From Prunus persica (Eukaryota > Streptophyta > Magnoliopsida > Rosales > Rosaceae), in contig NC_034009.1 of the NCBI RefSeq assembly GCF_000346465.2, positions 23,366,225-23,430,224 of the forward strand: a stretch of 64,000 nucleotides of DNA, in the 5' to 3' direction. The notes below the pieces were generated by a model. That model searched no databases, had not been told where the DNA came from, and saw only the letters and a list, made by a program, of their open reading frames with translations. Each line of letters opens with the position of its first letter. Within the stretch, counting starts at the first letter, position 1. The position numbers were made by a program, and so were the translations under genes. Positions 10,069-23,279 of this stretch are shown piece by piece.

Positions 10069-11053
10069 ATGGCAGGCATACCAGAAGTAACACACCCCCA
10101 TAACCAATCATCTCAAGCAGCCAAAGACCCAGAATCCAATTCTCCATCCCTTGCCACTGTTACTGATCATCAGGACTCACAGACGCCTCAGCAACCACCG
10201 GCACCACATTCATCTTCATCATCTCCAGCAGAGGAGGAAGACACCAAGAAATATGGGACCCACATCATGGGAGCCCCAGCAGCCCCAAATGTCCACCCAG
10301 ACAACCAGAGAGCCGCCCAATGGAAAGCATCTGATCACCAGCAAATTCACCAGCAGCAACAACCCTATGTCCAGTGCGCTCCCATAAACAAGCCCAGCAA
10401 CAACCCTTTTGAGCCTGCGATCCACGTGTTCAATTCGTGGAGTGCCAAGGCCGAGACCATAGCTAGAAACATCTGGCACAACCTCAAAACAGGGCCCTCT
10501 GTTTCTGAAGCTGCCTGGGGGAAGGTCAACTTGACGGCAAAAGCCTTAACTGAAGGTGGATTTGAGTCTCTATTTAAGCAGATTTTCGCGACTGATCCAA
10601 ACGAGAAGCTCAAGAAGACCTTCGCCTGCTACCTTTCCAGTTCCACAGGTCCTGTCGCTGGCACTCTCTATCTCTCAACTGCCAGGCTTGCTTTCTGCAG
10701 CGATCGTCCTTTAACTTTCACTACCCCATCTGGACAGGCAGCTTGGAGCTACTACAAGGTAAATAACACTGAATTAAATGAACCCTTTTGAGAAAATTGA
10801 TGGAAGTAATTTGTATTGACTGGAAATCTGTGTTCTTGAACAGGTGATGATACCTTTGGCAAATATAGGTACAGTGAACCCTGTGGTTATGAAAGAGAGT
10901 CCACCAGAGAAGTACATTCAGATTGTCACCATAGATGGCCATGAATTCTGGTTTATGGGATTTATTAATTTCGAAAAGGCATCCCATCACCTCTTAGACA
11001 GCGTCTCAGATTTCAGAACAGCTGGGAATTCAGCGCAACCGGTTGTTGGCTAG
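10069..11053 (+). CDS. GEM-like protein (GRAM domain, ABA-responsive type)
   Basis: Two exons (10069-10758, 10844-11053) encode 299 residues, with a clean GT-AG intron in phase 0. The N-terminal 110 residues are Pro/Ser/Gln-rich and likely disordered. A conserved linker (WSAKAETIARNIWHNLKTGPS, about 124-144) leads into a GRAM domain (about 185-265) with the hallmark AGTLYLSTARLAFCSDRPL. GRAM domains bind membrane phosphoinositides. This family includes GLABRA2-expression modulator (GEM) and ABA-responsive GEM-like proteins. The length fits family members. Degenerate second-exon copies lie downstream at about 12.9 kb and perhaps 14.5 kb. The exact Arabidopsis counterpart (GEM-like 5 is my best guess) needs a phylogeny. 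Confidence 0.9.
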
Positions 11054-11266
11054 AGCTTGAAGATGAATTTTCCTTTTGGATCCTCAGGATCATCATCTTC
11101 CTTTGAGCTTTGATTTTCAGAGTTTTGGCTTTGTTGATTTGTTTGTAGGATTATGGTTTAGTTGAATCTGTAATTCATTGTATTCTATCCTCTGCTTCCG
11201 TGTGTTTTATGTGTTTGTAAATTGTAACCTTTGTTTCAGATATCTACACATATTATATTATTTAGT

Positions 11267-11552
11267 GTAAATTAATGTTTTAAATATAATAAGTTCAAAT
11301 TGAGTTTGCATACCTACGCTAACTTTACTTGTCGAACTGTAACTGGAGGTTCTCGTTTGGAAGTGATTTTGGATAAGTAATCTCAATTGAAGTGATTTGT
11401 GATAAGTAATCACAATTGACGCTATGGTTCTTTTCTGGTAAAACAATGAGGTTATTGCCCCATACATACTAAATTGTAAATTAATGTTTCAATATTATAA
11501 GTTCAAATTGAGCTGGATGCCTACTCCACTAGTGTTACACGTAGAAGTACAA
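11267..11552. repeat. Local direct repeat downstream of GEM-like gene
   Basis: Two related copies of about 75 bp (11267-11340 and 11476-11552) share GTAAATTAATGTTT and AAGTTCAAATTGAG and differ by scattered changes. The stretch between them contains a shorter repeated phrase (GATAAGTAATC). No coding potential is visible. Confidence 0.55.
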
Positions 11553-11762
11553 CTTTGAAATGAACTTAAAATATAGGATTACAATTGCAAACATGAAAGT
11601 GTCAAACAAGAAAGCCTTCCCCTTCATCATGTAAAGCATGCACTTGTCTTCGTAATGTGCATCTACAGTTTCAATTTTCCAGTAATACTGCAACACTACT
11701 GCAGGACATCTCAAATCAATGTATCAAAAGCGAAATAATAAAGATCAGATCCATCTAAGGGC

Positions 11763-12381
11763 CTAATTACAGCATGCGTCCAATATCCAGCAGCAACAAA
11801 TTGCAGCCAAACTGCAAATGCAACACAAGAGAGGTTGGGATCAGTGAAGTGGTGGGAGAAGAACCAAGGAAGCCAAAAAGTAATTTTAATTATTGTCCTA
11901 ATTTTTTTAGAGAAAACAGAAAAAGAACAAAAAGTAAAACACACATTTATTCAATTCAAGCCAAATATGATGATCAAATCAAACAATTAAAGAGCTTGTG
12001 GTTAACAGCAGGATATGGAGAACATGCACATACCAGCCTCTGAGGACTGAACAGCAGTCAGGTTCACCATCCTCTTGGTGTGAAGGGGGCGGGGGTGGAG
12101 TTGGGTTTGGCGGTGGCGGCGGATAATAGTAACCCTGATAGCCAGGTGGTGGTGGGGGGCCTGGAGGAGGAGGGTAGTCTGACGGCGGAGGGGGAGGGGG
12201 CGGCGGCGGCGGCGGCGGTGCATACTCTGGCGGAGGCAAGGAACATGTATTTGTCAAAACAAGCAATTAGTACATATAACATGAACCAGAAGGCTGGTTA
12301 AAGAAAATGTGGTTGGTGACTTGATCACTTGCCTGGCGGGGGTGGGGGTGGAGGCTCACCAGGAACAGGCCTGTAACTCAT
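11763..12381 (-). CDS. CYSTM (cysteine-rich transmembrane module) protein, copy 2
   Basis: Three exons (12381-12333, 12226-12034, 11811-11763) give 96 residues. The N-terminus MSYRPVPGEP leads into a long polyproline/Gly/Tyr stretch containing PPGYQGYYYPP. The tail DCCSVLRGCLAAICCCWILDACCN is a typical CYSTM module. Exon sizes of 49 nt at both ends, intron phases and the GC donor of intron 1 (CAG|GCAAGT) are the same as in the copy at 3756-4429, so the two are tandem duplicates. TATATA lies upstream at about 12465-12475. It is probably a tail-anchored membrane protein. The two copies differ most in the proline-rich middle. The splice model rests on consensus and paralogue agreement. Confidence 0.87.
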
Positions 12382-12849
12382 TGCTCTGCTTTTCGACTTC
12401 AATCCTAGCTTAGTGCAAAGGCTAGAAAACCAGTACAGAGAAGAGGGTTATGTCTGTTAGCTGTATATATAAACTATATAATTGACCACCCGGTGAGTCT
12501 AGGTGTGGAAATCATGTGGAACATGCTTTTCTCATTTCCATCGAGTTTTGGCTTCATTTTAGCATTATAATTTTAATTGATCTTCCCATAAAAATTCGAG
12601 CAATAAAACAAAGTTAATACAAAAACAAAAAGTTAACCTCCACGTAACTTCCACCTGCCATTCTAGAAGTAGAAGGTCACCTAACAGTCCACCCTTTACC
12701 AATTTAGAGAAGAAGAAAATAAAACCCAAAGAGAAACAGGAGCTTACTGCTTACCTGAGGGTCAGTACTCTATCCACCATTCAAGCCAGCTGAAGGAAGT
12801 TGAGCAAGACCCCTCATCAAAATGATAAATCATAAACTTATTAGGTGCT

Positions 12850-12925
12850 GTGCAGTTTGATAATTTTGAAAAGGCCTGGGATTTCACCTCCTAAACCTTG
12901 TGTCAGATTTCAAAGCCATTGAGAA
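12850..12925 (+). pseudogene. Remnant of GEM-like second exon
   Basis: A short stretch aligns with the second exon of the gene at 10069: it reads FDNFEKA, then a stop, then a sequence like the exon's SVSDFR region at the DNA level. No first exon or splice context is visible. A weaker echo (AAGATTTCAAAGCAAGTTGA) lies near 14475-14520. Both look like old tandem-duplication debris. Confidence 0.55.
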
Positions 12926-13145
12926 TGCACTGCAGGTCTGCAACTAATTGTCACAGATTTTTTGTAATTCATATATCCTCTGTTTTCAATGTTATAAAGT
13001 TGGATTGAGATTACATGTGCATATCGTAGAGGTTAGGTACTTTTGTATGTTCTCTACTTCAAAAAGAGACAAATAGAAAACAAAAAACTCAGAGAGACTG
13101 TTAAGATACGTAATAGCTGTCCAAAGCCCTGAGACTTCTCAAATC

Positions 13146-13250
13146 CATCAATTGCAGACCATAGCACCACACCTTACTCTCGAGCAATGCAAACAGATTA
13201 TTGCAACTGTAGGTAACGAAGGTGTATCAAAACCCCAAGTTAAATCTACA
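13146..13250 (+). pseudogene. Possible Copia gag fragment
   Basis: A short frame contains LTLEQCKQIIATVG, which resembles the low-complexity gag region just after the zinc knuckle in many copia polyproteins. No zinc knuckle, protease or LTR is seen nearby. This is a weak call. Confidence 0.3.
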
Positions 13251-15347
13251 GGTCTGTCTTTACAACACATTCAATCGGCTCATGTAAATCTTTACAATAG
13301 AACATCTCAAATGGTTGAGTTTGATCATGGTGCTATCACCTTTTTTCGGGGGATTTAACATGGTTCGATACTGTAACTACATCTGCCATTAAATTCTCCA
13401 TTATATCAAACAATATGAACAACAAAAAAAGATCTCACTAAATGATGTAGAATAGATGACGGAAGCAATTGAAGAGGAGTTGGAGAGATGCGCGCGTAAA
13501 GGCAAATCTGAAAAACTATAAGTTTGGGCATTGCGCTCAGATTTGGGCGCATGACCCATCGATTCAAAGAGAACGACGTCACAAGTAAAACTCATCACTT
13601 TGCCATGACGTATGGAAATTTCAGGCATCCGAGATCTTTTAACAACCCAAAATCCAGTTTTTGTGTTTTAATAATTTTTGGAAACTTTGTTATTTTCCTA
13701 TTTTGATTCCTTGTTTATTCCTAGGGTTTGTAGGATATTTAAACAACTTTAAATCCGTAGCTAGGATTATGTTATATTATTTCCATATTCAATAAACTTG
13801 AGGTTTCGTCTTTTTCACGGGGACATTTTGCAAAAGGCCAAAGGAGAGAAATATTTTTAAAATAAGCTAAAATAGACAAAAATGCCCTTATTTATTTTTG
13901 GATTTCCTAATGAATCTTTTATATTTGCATGTCTTTGGTTTGAAAATTGAGAGGTTTTTCTGTATTTTTTTTATAAAAAAAATTTACTTTTTTCAAAAGT
14001 GAAAATTTTTTTGTGGCTAAAATCTAAATTTACTTTGCAAGAACAGGGTGTCCACAGTCAACTCTCTCGAGCACAGTGACTTTCTCACTCTCAAAATTCA
14101 TAGTGATATTGGGAAGCTACCTGAAAACCCAGTGCACTGACTAGAGCAAGTTGAATATATGGCAGCCATCTACTTCATTCAGAAATGTCACCGTCGAAAG
14201 TTATGGGCCCATGGAACGCCTAATGTTCGTCCCGGACCAATAACTGCTCAGAATCAGAAATAAAGCCCATCCACCATGTAACCCAACCTAACGTGATCTG
14301 CACAATGTTTGGCCTTCTAACACAATCTCACCTAACAATTCATCCTCTAAAAATTCAGCAAAAAAAGTAGAAAAGAAAATTTGAATCCTTTACCAAAACC
14401 ATTGTAACTCAACATGAGAAATCATAAACTCTATGTTACATTACATACATGTATATTCTTACACAATGTGCGTAAGATTTCAAAGCAAGTTGATAATGTA
14501 CTGCAACTGCTTCTTAGGTTAGCTATAGCAGACGGATTATGTCTTTCTGAGTCCTTCAATTCCTCTTTACAATCTTGATGTCCACAATGCAATTGACATA
14601 TATATATATATATATACGGAAATTATGCTATGCGGATATCTGGATGTTGTGTGGATGTTGTGTATGTTGTACTACTCCTCCATGCTTTCCTCCTTATTTA
14701 CTATGACGTCCACACGATAGTAACGTGCAGAGATCTAAATAAGAGAATAATATTTGTGTGTGTAATCAGTGGAGGCACAGTTGCTCGGTTTCGGTTTTGT
14801 TATTCATTTATCCTCTGTTTTCTTGGATTTATATGTTAATGTGTTCCTTACTGCCTCACTGACAGTTGGTCGAGCACACTGCCGTGGCTAATATTTAAGC
14901 AGGAATAAAAGGGTGGTTAAGTGGGTTTAGTTGAAGTAAAACATGCAATTAATATTTGCAAAATTAAAGATGGGGACATACTTTTAAGTAGTTTGAAATT
15001 AAAGATGCAAAATGGAAGAAACACACAAGGAGTGGGGGATAGAGAAACCGACAAACAGAGATTCCATATGTACAGACTCTACAGAGAAACGTCTGGATCA
15101 TTAAAAAAAAGGATAGATGGTAAATTCAAAATACAGTATATATATATGTATATATATATATAGGCTTGTAAATAATAAGAGGGTCCTTATCAGTTACCCT
15201 CCCCAGGCTCCAGTCCAGTACTTACCAGTATCAGTCCCTTTGTCTTTGACCATGCAATGCAATGCAACTCACTACTCACTCAAAGAAAGAGAGAAATTAT
15301 TAAGACACAGAGGAGAGAGAGAGGTTTTAATTCTTCCCCTTCCTTTG

Positions 15348-15348
<1 letters not shown>

Positions 15349-15413
<65 letters not shown>
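15349..15413. repeat. (CT)n microsatellite
   Basis: About 32 uninterrupted CT units, likely length-polymorphic. Confidence 0.97.
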
Positions 15414-15416
<3 letters not shown>

Positions 15417-16390
15417 GTCTCATGTAACATTACATACATACATACATGTCACAGTCTCACCACCTTCACCTTCAACTTCACTCATCTGCATAATATACAG
15501 AGCCCAGAGTCCACAGGGGGCACACTGCCACAGTGCACTCTTTGATGCATAGATTCCTTTAATTCTGCCAACCAACCAGGAAAGCTTCCTTTGTTTTCTC
15601 CACACTAGTCCCAGCCAGCCAGCTATATATATTCTTTCTTGGACCATATATATATATATACATGCATCCATCCATCTTACCTGATCTCTTTCTATTGTAC
15701 CAAATTATTCAACCATCACCATCCATCTATCTCTGTCTCTCTGAAATTCGAATCTTTTAGGACAGAGGGCCTCGAAATCCTACAAACACAGCAAACAACA
15801 TATGCACCATGCATGTATATGTATATTAAATTTAACTTCTGCCATATATATTATTAACTCAATTATTCAATTCTACTGTAAAAACATTTTTTACAATGGT
15901 AACATCGTTAGTGTGTGTACATATGCACATGATGTCGCTTTTCAAGGCTCCTTGTCATTTGCATAGGCTCACTCTCTCTTGTGGAGAATCGAAGTGAGGA
16001 CATGGATCAGACTTGGTGCCGATATGCACAAGGAATGCAGTAATGAACTTTACAAATGCCGGAAGCTAAAGTTTTGAAAGTGATATTTGGATTCGCTTCG
16101 GAATTCGGATACCCATAAACACTCGGAAATGAGATTAGGTGAGTCAGATTTGTCTTTTCTTCGCCATTTCAAAATTTTGGAGCTAAAATCACTCTCTTGA
16201 AATTCCATAGCGCCATAGCTCACTCTGCAGAATTCAAAGTAACCACTTACATTACATTACATATATATAAATATTTTAAGAATATGGTTTTTGTGTACAT
16301 TTTAAAAAAAAAAAATTACTAGTTCTCTTGAAATGGAGAAATAATTACATAAAACGGGAATAATACTAATTTTCTATTTTCAGTTAATCA

Positions 16391-16500
16391 CGGTATGTCA
16401 TGCGTGATAACTTTTTCAGTGGCATTCTGTGATTGGCCGGAATTAGCAAAAATGTGCTATTCCTATTTCATATAAGTTTTTTTTACTTGAAATGGCCCTT
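16391..16500. repeat. Dispersed repeat, copy 1
   Basis: The phrase GTGATAACTTTTTCA and following TGTGATTGG-like bases recur near 35.95 kb, with a weaker match near 63.04 kb, in the same orientation, each followed by a T-rich end. They are probably members of one short non-autonomous repeat family. Confidence 0.5.
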
Positions 16501-18936
16501 GAAAGTTGCCCCACAACTTTTTATGGGAAAAGTTTTCCTTTATAAGATGACTAAATGACATAAATCACAGTGAACATTTCCAAACAAAATATTTTCAGTT
16601 CCTTTCGAAAGTTATTATAGATCTTCTCCAATAACGTGCTGCAATAGAAAGAACATAAACAAAACAGTGGTAGAAATCTGCATCAAGACGACAAGAACAC
16701 ATGACATCATGGGACAAAACTTATAATGTTTGGGCAAAAAACTAATGATGTATGGTCTGGAGGTCAAACGATACAGCACCAAGGATTCTCTGTGCTGATA
16801 ATAGTAAAGGTCGATTAGAACATGGACATAGGAGGAGGAGGAGGAGGAGGAGTGTTGAAATTAAACTCGGTAATGTCGACCAACCATCATGCATTTTGGG
16901 ACCCTCAAAGTTGTCATCTTTTGAAATTGAAAAGGAAAAAGAAAGATATTCTCCCTGACTCATAATTTTATTTGGACAGAATTTGTCCTGCATGCTTATA
17001 ATCTCTTCCGCTTCATGGTGGAAACTCCGGTTTGTGTTTCTGCCTTCAACAAATACCAAATCCTAATACATTTTTATACGATCCCTAATCTTCTAACTAA
17101 TTAGGAAATTAATCCCTTGACTTTTGGAATTTGAAACCGCATGAAATGATGAAATGGTATGACAAGAGAAACCCACAAACTACAGTAGAAAGCACATTAA
17201 AACTTTTAAAAAGTATATTATTATTATATTACAAGAATTTTAAAAAATTCTCAGAGCAAAACTGTTTAGCGCTGACTTTTTTTTATACCATCCATTGGGA
17301 TTGGGATTAGACTCATTCAATGTAAAATTCTACAATTATTTTTTTATGTCAAAATTCTACAAAAATCTTCAAATTATTTATTACTAATCTTACAAATTAG
17401 ATTGGTTTTCTCTTGTATAAATCAGTTTACCAAATTAAACAAACACACCACGAGTCCTCCGGCATAGGCATGGCCAATGAACGTTTCTAGGCTATGGAAA
17501 GGTAAAGGTGGCCGCAATTTATTTATTTGGGCAGCCTAAATTAAAATTTTGACTTTGGTTTAATTGATTTTTTTTCTTCACCAAAGCTTTTGCGTTCAGC
17601 TACACGCCATTACTTTAGCAAAACCCACTCCATCCACTACTCACGCGTGCATTGAAGGATTTTGGAATATAGTTGGCTCATACAAATTTTTTTTTATGTG
17701 ATCTTTGACTTTCGATGAGAAAAATCATTAATTAATATAAAATGAATTAATAAAATTCCAACCAAGAATCTTAGAATAGCAAGCATTGTCAATATGTATT
17801 ATTAATTAGGTACCAGAGGAAGAGGGATAAATTTAAACTTTGATTTTGGGTGTGTGGACAAATAGTGCTTTACATGACAGCTACAACAAAGCTTACATAT
17901 TTCGGTGTACTGTAAATATAGGATTAACCCTTATACCTAACTAAGACTAGACCTACCACTTGCATAAAATGCTATGGTTATAAATGACTCCACCACATAT
18001 TGGATTACTAATTAGTTCTTAGTTTAATGATAAGTTCAATTATCATATTGTCGGATCACTTTGGATCGGCAACCAAATCTAGCGAGGTATGAGTGAAATT
18101 TGCTCATTTTGATGAATGGGCTTTGTTCTGTAGCTCGATTTCATATGTGCGTAGTGGATGGTATATCAAATGCGGAGATTAATACTTTTAATCACATAAA
18201 TTATAAGTCTCTTGTAAATAATATGGCATTTTAAGTTGTTAACTATCAATCAACACTCTAAATCGTGCTTCCAGTTCATTGGTTCTATTGATTGAATGAC
18301 ATGATGGTCATGGTCCTGGTTTTAGTGTAATAGCTTGACAAATCAAATTATCGGATAAGAAAGAACAACTACCATATATGCGTATGACAAACATTGACAT
18401 CCATTAATATCTGTCCTCCAAGGAAACAAATTGCAGAGTTTGCGTAATAAATTCTTAGCGGAATTATTGCGGGTTCTCATGATATGATTGATGAGTACTT
18501 TGTTAAATAATAACGAATAATCTGGATATTAAAAAAAATATGTAGAAAATGTGAAGATAAATAAAATAAGAGATGATCATGGAACAAAAGAGAAGGAAAC
18601 CTACACGTCGCAATCATTACCAAATATAATTCCTGCTACCTTGTTTCTACGCTGGCACTGTAGGGTCTCGTCTATGCCACTCCCATGGCCTCTCTCCCAA
18701 ACAATTCAACCAAAATTTAAAAAAAAAAACAAAGGATTAGTTAAACAACAACCACCAAACTAATAACCCATTTGTAATCTGTCTATCAATTCAGAGTCTC
18801 AGACTCAGTGGAGCTTTTTAGAGCACAAATGGATTCTAGTTTCCGGGATGGATAGAGAAAGAAAAAGAGCAAAACAAAACAAAACAAAAAAAAAAAGTGG
18901 AGTAAGAAATTGAAGAGAAATGAATGTGATGGATGA

Positions 18937-20343
18937 TCATGGGGAGCCATTTTCGGATCGATCAAAGTGGAGAAGTTGACCAGAGCATTTGGGGCAGTCT
19001 TCGAGCTGTTTTGGAACCATGAAATACATGAGACAGGCTTTGCAGCCAGCCACTACCAACACATTATTATTATTATTATTGTTGTTGTTGTTGTTAATAT
19101 TATTGTGCTCGTTATTGTTAATATTCTCTATCTTCTGCAGCTGGTACCTCTGTCTGCACGAAGATGGCGACGACTCAGTCGAAGACTCTTCGCTATCATA
19201 GGAGCTATTTTCGTCTTCTGAGTAGTATTCTCCACTGTATTCTGCTCTTGCTCTTGGATCTTCTTTTGCTTTCATCCCGTTCCTCCAGTTTATGTAGTAA
19301 ATCTCCCCTGTCTGCAAATAAGTAAACATTAATTAGAATTAAACCCATCATCATACAATTAATTAACACCAGCACCTTAAACAAAAAATTTGGTCTTTGT
19401 ACTTGTTGGCTTTGTAAGTTGAACAAGTAAATGTACTGGCTATTGAAAACGACTGTGTATCATAAAGCCCAGATTTTTATTTTATTTTTAAAGTTTCTCT
19501 CGTTTGACATATTGCAGAGTTTGCAAACCAAACAGAGTTCTCCTTTATTGCAACCAGGAGAGGAAAATCTATCATGAGATGATCAAACACAGAAAAGAAA
19601 AAAGTTAATCTCTTTTTACTGAAATGTACCAACAGGAATGTCAAAACCAGTGAAGCTTTTCTTTTTTGAGTGAAAAGTAAAAAGCTTTGAAAAGAAAAGC
19701 TTCTTCCCTTTCTGAGGATTTTTGGTCTGGAATGGTACCCTATCTTGACTCTGAGATTTATAAAAGAAAGGGCTTTCCTTTTTTTCTTAGCTTTCAACTA
19801 AAGAGAGCATGAAGCATTAAATACTGTAAGCAATTAATGAAATTAAAGAGAGAATAAAGCATTAAATACAACAATCCATGAGTGAAAGCTCCCCTGTACA
19901 TTCAGAAAGTTGAGGAATTTATTGAAGAAGTTGCAAGATCTGCCATGTTTTTGCATTTATTCAAGCTTGAAAAAGGATAAAAAGACCAAACAAAAACATG
20001 GGTTTTATTAGTTGAAGAAGGAGGAGGGAAAAGAACCAACCTTTAAATCGAGGCATTGTTCCCAATGGTAAGGAAGAGAGACATGGGAGTTGAGCTCTAA
20101 AGTGGCGTCATTGCTGTAATTGGGAAGCAGTTGATTCAGGTGCGCAATATCATCTGAGGTTGATGAGGTTGAAGACGATGACCTTCCCTGCCGCGTAACG
20201 CTTGACGCTTGCCCTTCACCGCCTGTGAAGATGCAGCTGCTGCTCTGTTGCTGTTGCTGGTGGTGATGATGGTGGTTCAAGGAGCAGTTTTGGAGAGACC
20301 TCTCCAGAGAAGCAGCAATCGTCGCCATGTTTGGAGCTGTCAT
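18937..20343 (-). CDS. CURLY FLAG LEAF 1-like WW-domain protein
   Basis: Two exons (20343-20041, 19311-18937) encode 225 residues, joined across a 729-nt intron in phase 0. The splice junction lies inside a WW domain: LPYHWEQCLDLK from exon 1 meets TGEIYYINW from exon 2 (about residues 90-110). A conserved C-terminal cysteine motif follows: CKACLMYFMVPKQLEDCPKCSGQLLHFD. Residues 22-35 are His/Gln-rich, a Ser-rich stretch follows, and an Asn run of about 11 sits near residue 190. CFL1-type proteins of rice and Arabidopsis act in cuticle development through HD-ZIP IV factors; that role is transferred from the family. The 5' leader carries a CT/GA repeat. Confidence 0.88.
19062..19110. repeat. 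Coding trinucleotide repeat (poly-Asn) in CFL1-like gene
   Basis: An ATT run followed by a GTT run on the plus strand reads as AAC and AAT codons on the coding strand, giving a variable poly-asparagine tract between the acidic region and the Cys motif. Confidence 0.9.
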
Positions 20344-20434
20344 TGACTCTCAACAACACAGAAAACCCCAGAATATGATTGCAAAAATCAGCTTCAACAA
20401 TCAAAACAAAATCAGTCACAACAGAGAGACTCAC

Positions 20435-20460
20435 AGAGAGAGAGAGAGAGAGAGAGAGAG
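20435..20460 (-). repeat. GA/CT repeat in 5' leader of CFL1-like gene
   Basis: (AG)13 on the plus strand, about 95 nt upstream of the start codon. On the transcribed sense it is a pyrimidine CT tract, common in plant core promoters and leaders. Confidence 0.75.
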
Positions 20461-20469
20461 ATTAAAAGG

Positions 20470-23216
20470 TGGGATTTTGGAAGGGCAAATATAACAAGGG
20501 AAGGGACTTCAAAACTTTGGGTAGAGTCACACAAACAGGTAGAGGCAGGCAGGGCGGGGTAGAATGATTGGAGCTCACGCCCTGTAAATGCGCGTGGGGA
20601 TCTTTGAGCTCATACCGGGTGGGACCACTATGCACTTTGTCTCACATGATCGCTTCCCTTTGCTGAGGATCACAGGCGCCACGGAGGCGCGTGAAAGTAA
20701 ACAATGCTCCCCAATTACAGAAAAAGTTAGTTAAATAAAGCTGATGGAATAATTTTGGGAGGCTTCAAATTAAAAAGCTAAAAAAAGAGCCAGTAAATTC
20801 GCAATTACCGAAACTGAATGCCGGAACTTTCTTTAACAAACAATTAACAGTTTCTAACCAATGAGAGTTGGTTTAGTTGATAAAGTTGTTGTATTGTGTG
20901 TAGTTTTATCAGTGTTTGAGTTCAGTTGTCAATAATAAGTCTTCTTGCTAAAGGTTATGCGTATATTTTGGAGTTGGTGGTGAGAGTAAGAAATATCTTT
21001 TGAAATTTTTTTTAATAAAAAAATAATAAATAAACAGTTTTTTTTTTTTCCCTTCAAATGTTGGGAACTTGGTCGATTTTTCCAATAAAATAAAAAAGAA
21101 GTTGGTGGGGTTTTGAAATGGCGGGACTAGGGGCTTGGCAGACGTGTCTGACCACGCGCGGACTCTCCATAAATGCAAAATCCACACAAACAGAATTGAG
21201 ATTTTTTTTTAATACTTAGAAACTACGATAAAAAAATAATAATTGTGGGTGTGGCAATATTTTTATTTGTTATGTAGTCATAAATATCAGTAGTCTTCAT
21301 ATGAGGCCGTGAATCAAATTTGGCAGTTGAAACCCATGATATATATATCCTAGCTGTCCTAGGGCAATTTGGCCGGTTTGGCTAGACATGAAGTTTTATG
21401 AATTTAAAGTCAAACCACATCAATGTTAATTATCACTAAGCACTAGCTTGTTCATGAATTAACAAGGAAAAATCTTTTGATGGATCAAGTTTATGATCCT
21501 TTTTCAACGTAATAACCTATGGACACACTGTTGTACCATGTGGTAATTAATCATGGAAATCATGGACAAGTTAAATATTGATCATGATTGGACCTCAAAT
21601 ATTAGTTGAGAATTTAAAGTCAAATTACCTCTAAATCCCCAAATCTTACTCACACTTTTCAGCCTTGATCCTTTTAAACGTGCGCCAATTAAGTGCTCCT
21701 TTTTTATAAACTCGCTGTTTAATTTATAATCCTAACACCTAAACCCTCTTTTTACTCAAGTCAAACGTGTGTTGAATGTTTCATCTACTTGTCTTGAGAT
21801 TTTTTATTTTTTGCTGAAGTTAGAAAGGGAATTATGGAAATTCACATACAAGGGTACCATAGAGACTTGAATCCAGGACTACTAAGAAATACACTAAAAA
21901 CGTTAATCCAACTAACACCCTGTTAGTATCATGCTATTCACAATTGCATATTTAGTATCTACCATATAGTAACGCTAGCATGTTACATTAAATGATTAAA
22001 CCAATGTGGCTTGAAAAGGGTCCGTTATAATATTGGTTCCCTCCACCCCGAGCTAGATAGATAGCATGTTGATTTTAAAACATAAACTAATTCAGAATCA
22101 AATATCAACATTCACCATTAAAAGCTCTCGTTTGTGTACAGTACAGTTAGACTTTTGGAGCCCAAGATGGATTTTAATAAAAATAAGGTTTCAATTCTTT
22201 GAAGAAAGAGAGAATGTTTACAGTTGATTATTTTATTTCAAGTAGATAAACTATTACGAAATTAATAGTGGAGGCAAACAAAAGGACGAGATGAGAGGAC
22301 AGAGCGAATGTATTGGGGGAGCTGCATGTTTCTTTATGTATGCATACATGCATGTATATATCATGTATGTATGGGAAGGGAGGTAGAAATATTATTGGTG
22401 CAGAATATATAAATTAAGCAAAATGGGGTTGTTTTTGTGATGAAGTTCACGAGATGGGTGATGGCTGGGGGCCGTGGGGAATATTGGGAGGGAGCTAGCT
22501 AGGGTCTGAGCTTGCTCTGGTGGGAGCTTTGAGACCCAATATCACTCGGATTTTTCCTGTTAGTGGAATCTATTCTCCTACTTTTACCAGTCTTCCTCCT
22601 GACACCAACTCAGCAACTCAGAAACTCTCTCTCTCTCTCTCTCTCTGCATTAATATTCCCTCTGCTGCGATGACCAGCGGGGAGAGTCCTTGGGATGTTC
22701 CACTGCTTTTGTATTTGTATGCAAATTCGGAAATCCGTCTCACGGATTTCATTGCAATCCCATTTTTCAAATTCTTGCTAATTAATTATCTAATTTAATT
22801 TCAAATTTCTCTGAGCAAGAAGAAGATGTCCCACTTTTCATGACCAAAGGCATGTCACTTTCTTTTTATTAAACAGAAGAGAAAATATCGTATACCCTTA
22901 ACAAACCAAACTCCAAGCTCAGAATTGGAAAGAAGCTAAGCAATATTGTTATTAAAGTATTATTTTCAAACACTCATCGGTACTGTGAGTCAATATTGCA
23001 ATACTGCATGTGTACGTATGGTCAAACATGGCTGGTTTGTTGCTTTTCTTTCACAAATATTAGTGGAGTGACTCTGTATTTTTATTTATTTATTATTTTT
23101 GGGTTCAATTCAAAATATATGTATTACCCCGTGGGCCTTTGTTCAGCTTTAACTTAGTGCTATGGCAGGTAATAGACTCATGGCATCAGTCAAGATGTAC
23201 AAGACACACACACACA

Positions 23217-23279
<63 letters not shown>

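Larger units (their letters stand above)
13360..18936. other. Long AT-rich intergenic region
   Basis: 5.6 kb with no supported gene. It holds microsatellites (CT at 15349-15413; TA runs near 14603 and 15140), a dispersed repeat at about 16391-16500 and poly-A/T tracts. Around 15200-15800 a CT-rich leader-like stretch could belong to an unannotated non-coding transcript, but nothing in the sequence proves it. Confidence 0.4.

Noticed and set aside
15117..15545. 142-residue frame through the CT repeat
   Set aside because: Most of it is a Leu-Ser run produced by the microsatellite, with no conserved domain.
22479..22555. Possible microRNA foldback around AATATTGGG / CCCAATATC
   Set aside because: Only nine bases pair, and neither arm resembles a known plant microRNA.
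15349..23274. Repeat arrays as CRISPR-like or satellite DNA
   Set aside because: They are simple dinucleotide microsatellites without spacers, in a plant nuclear context.
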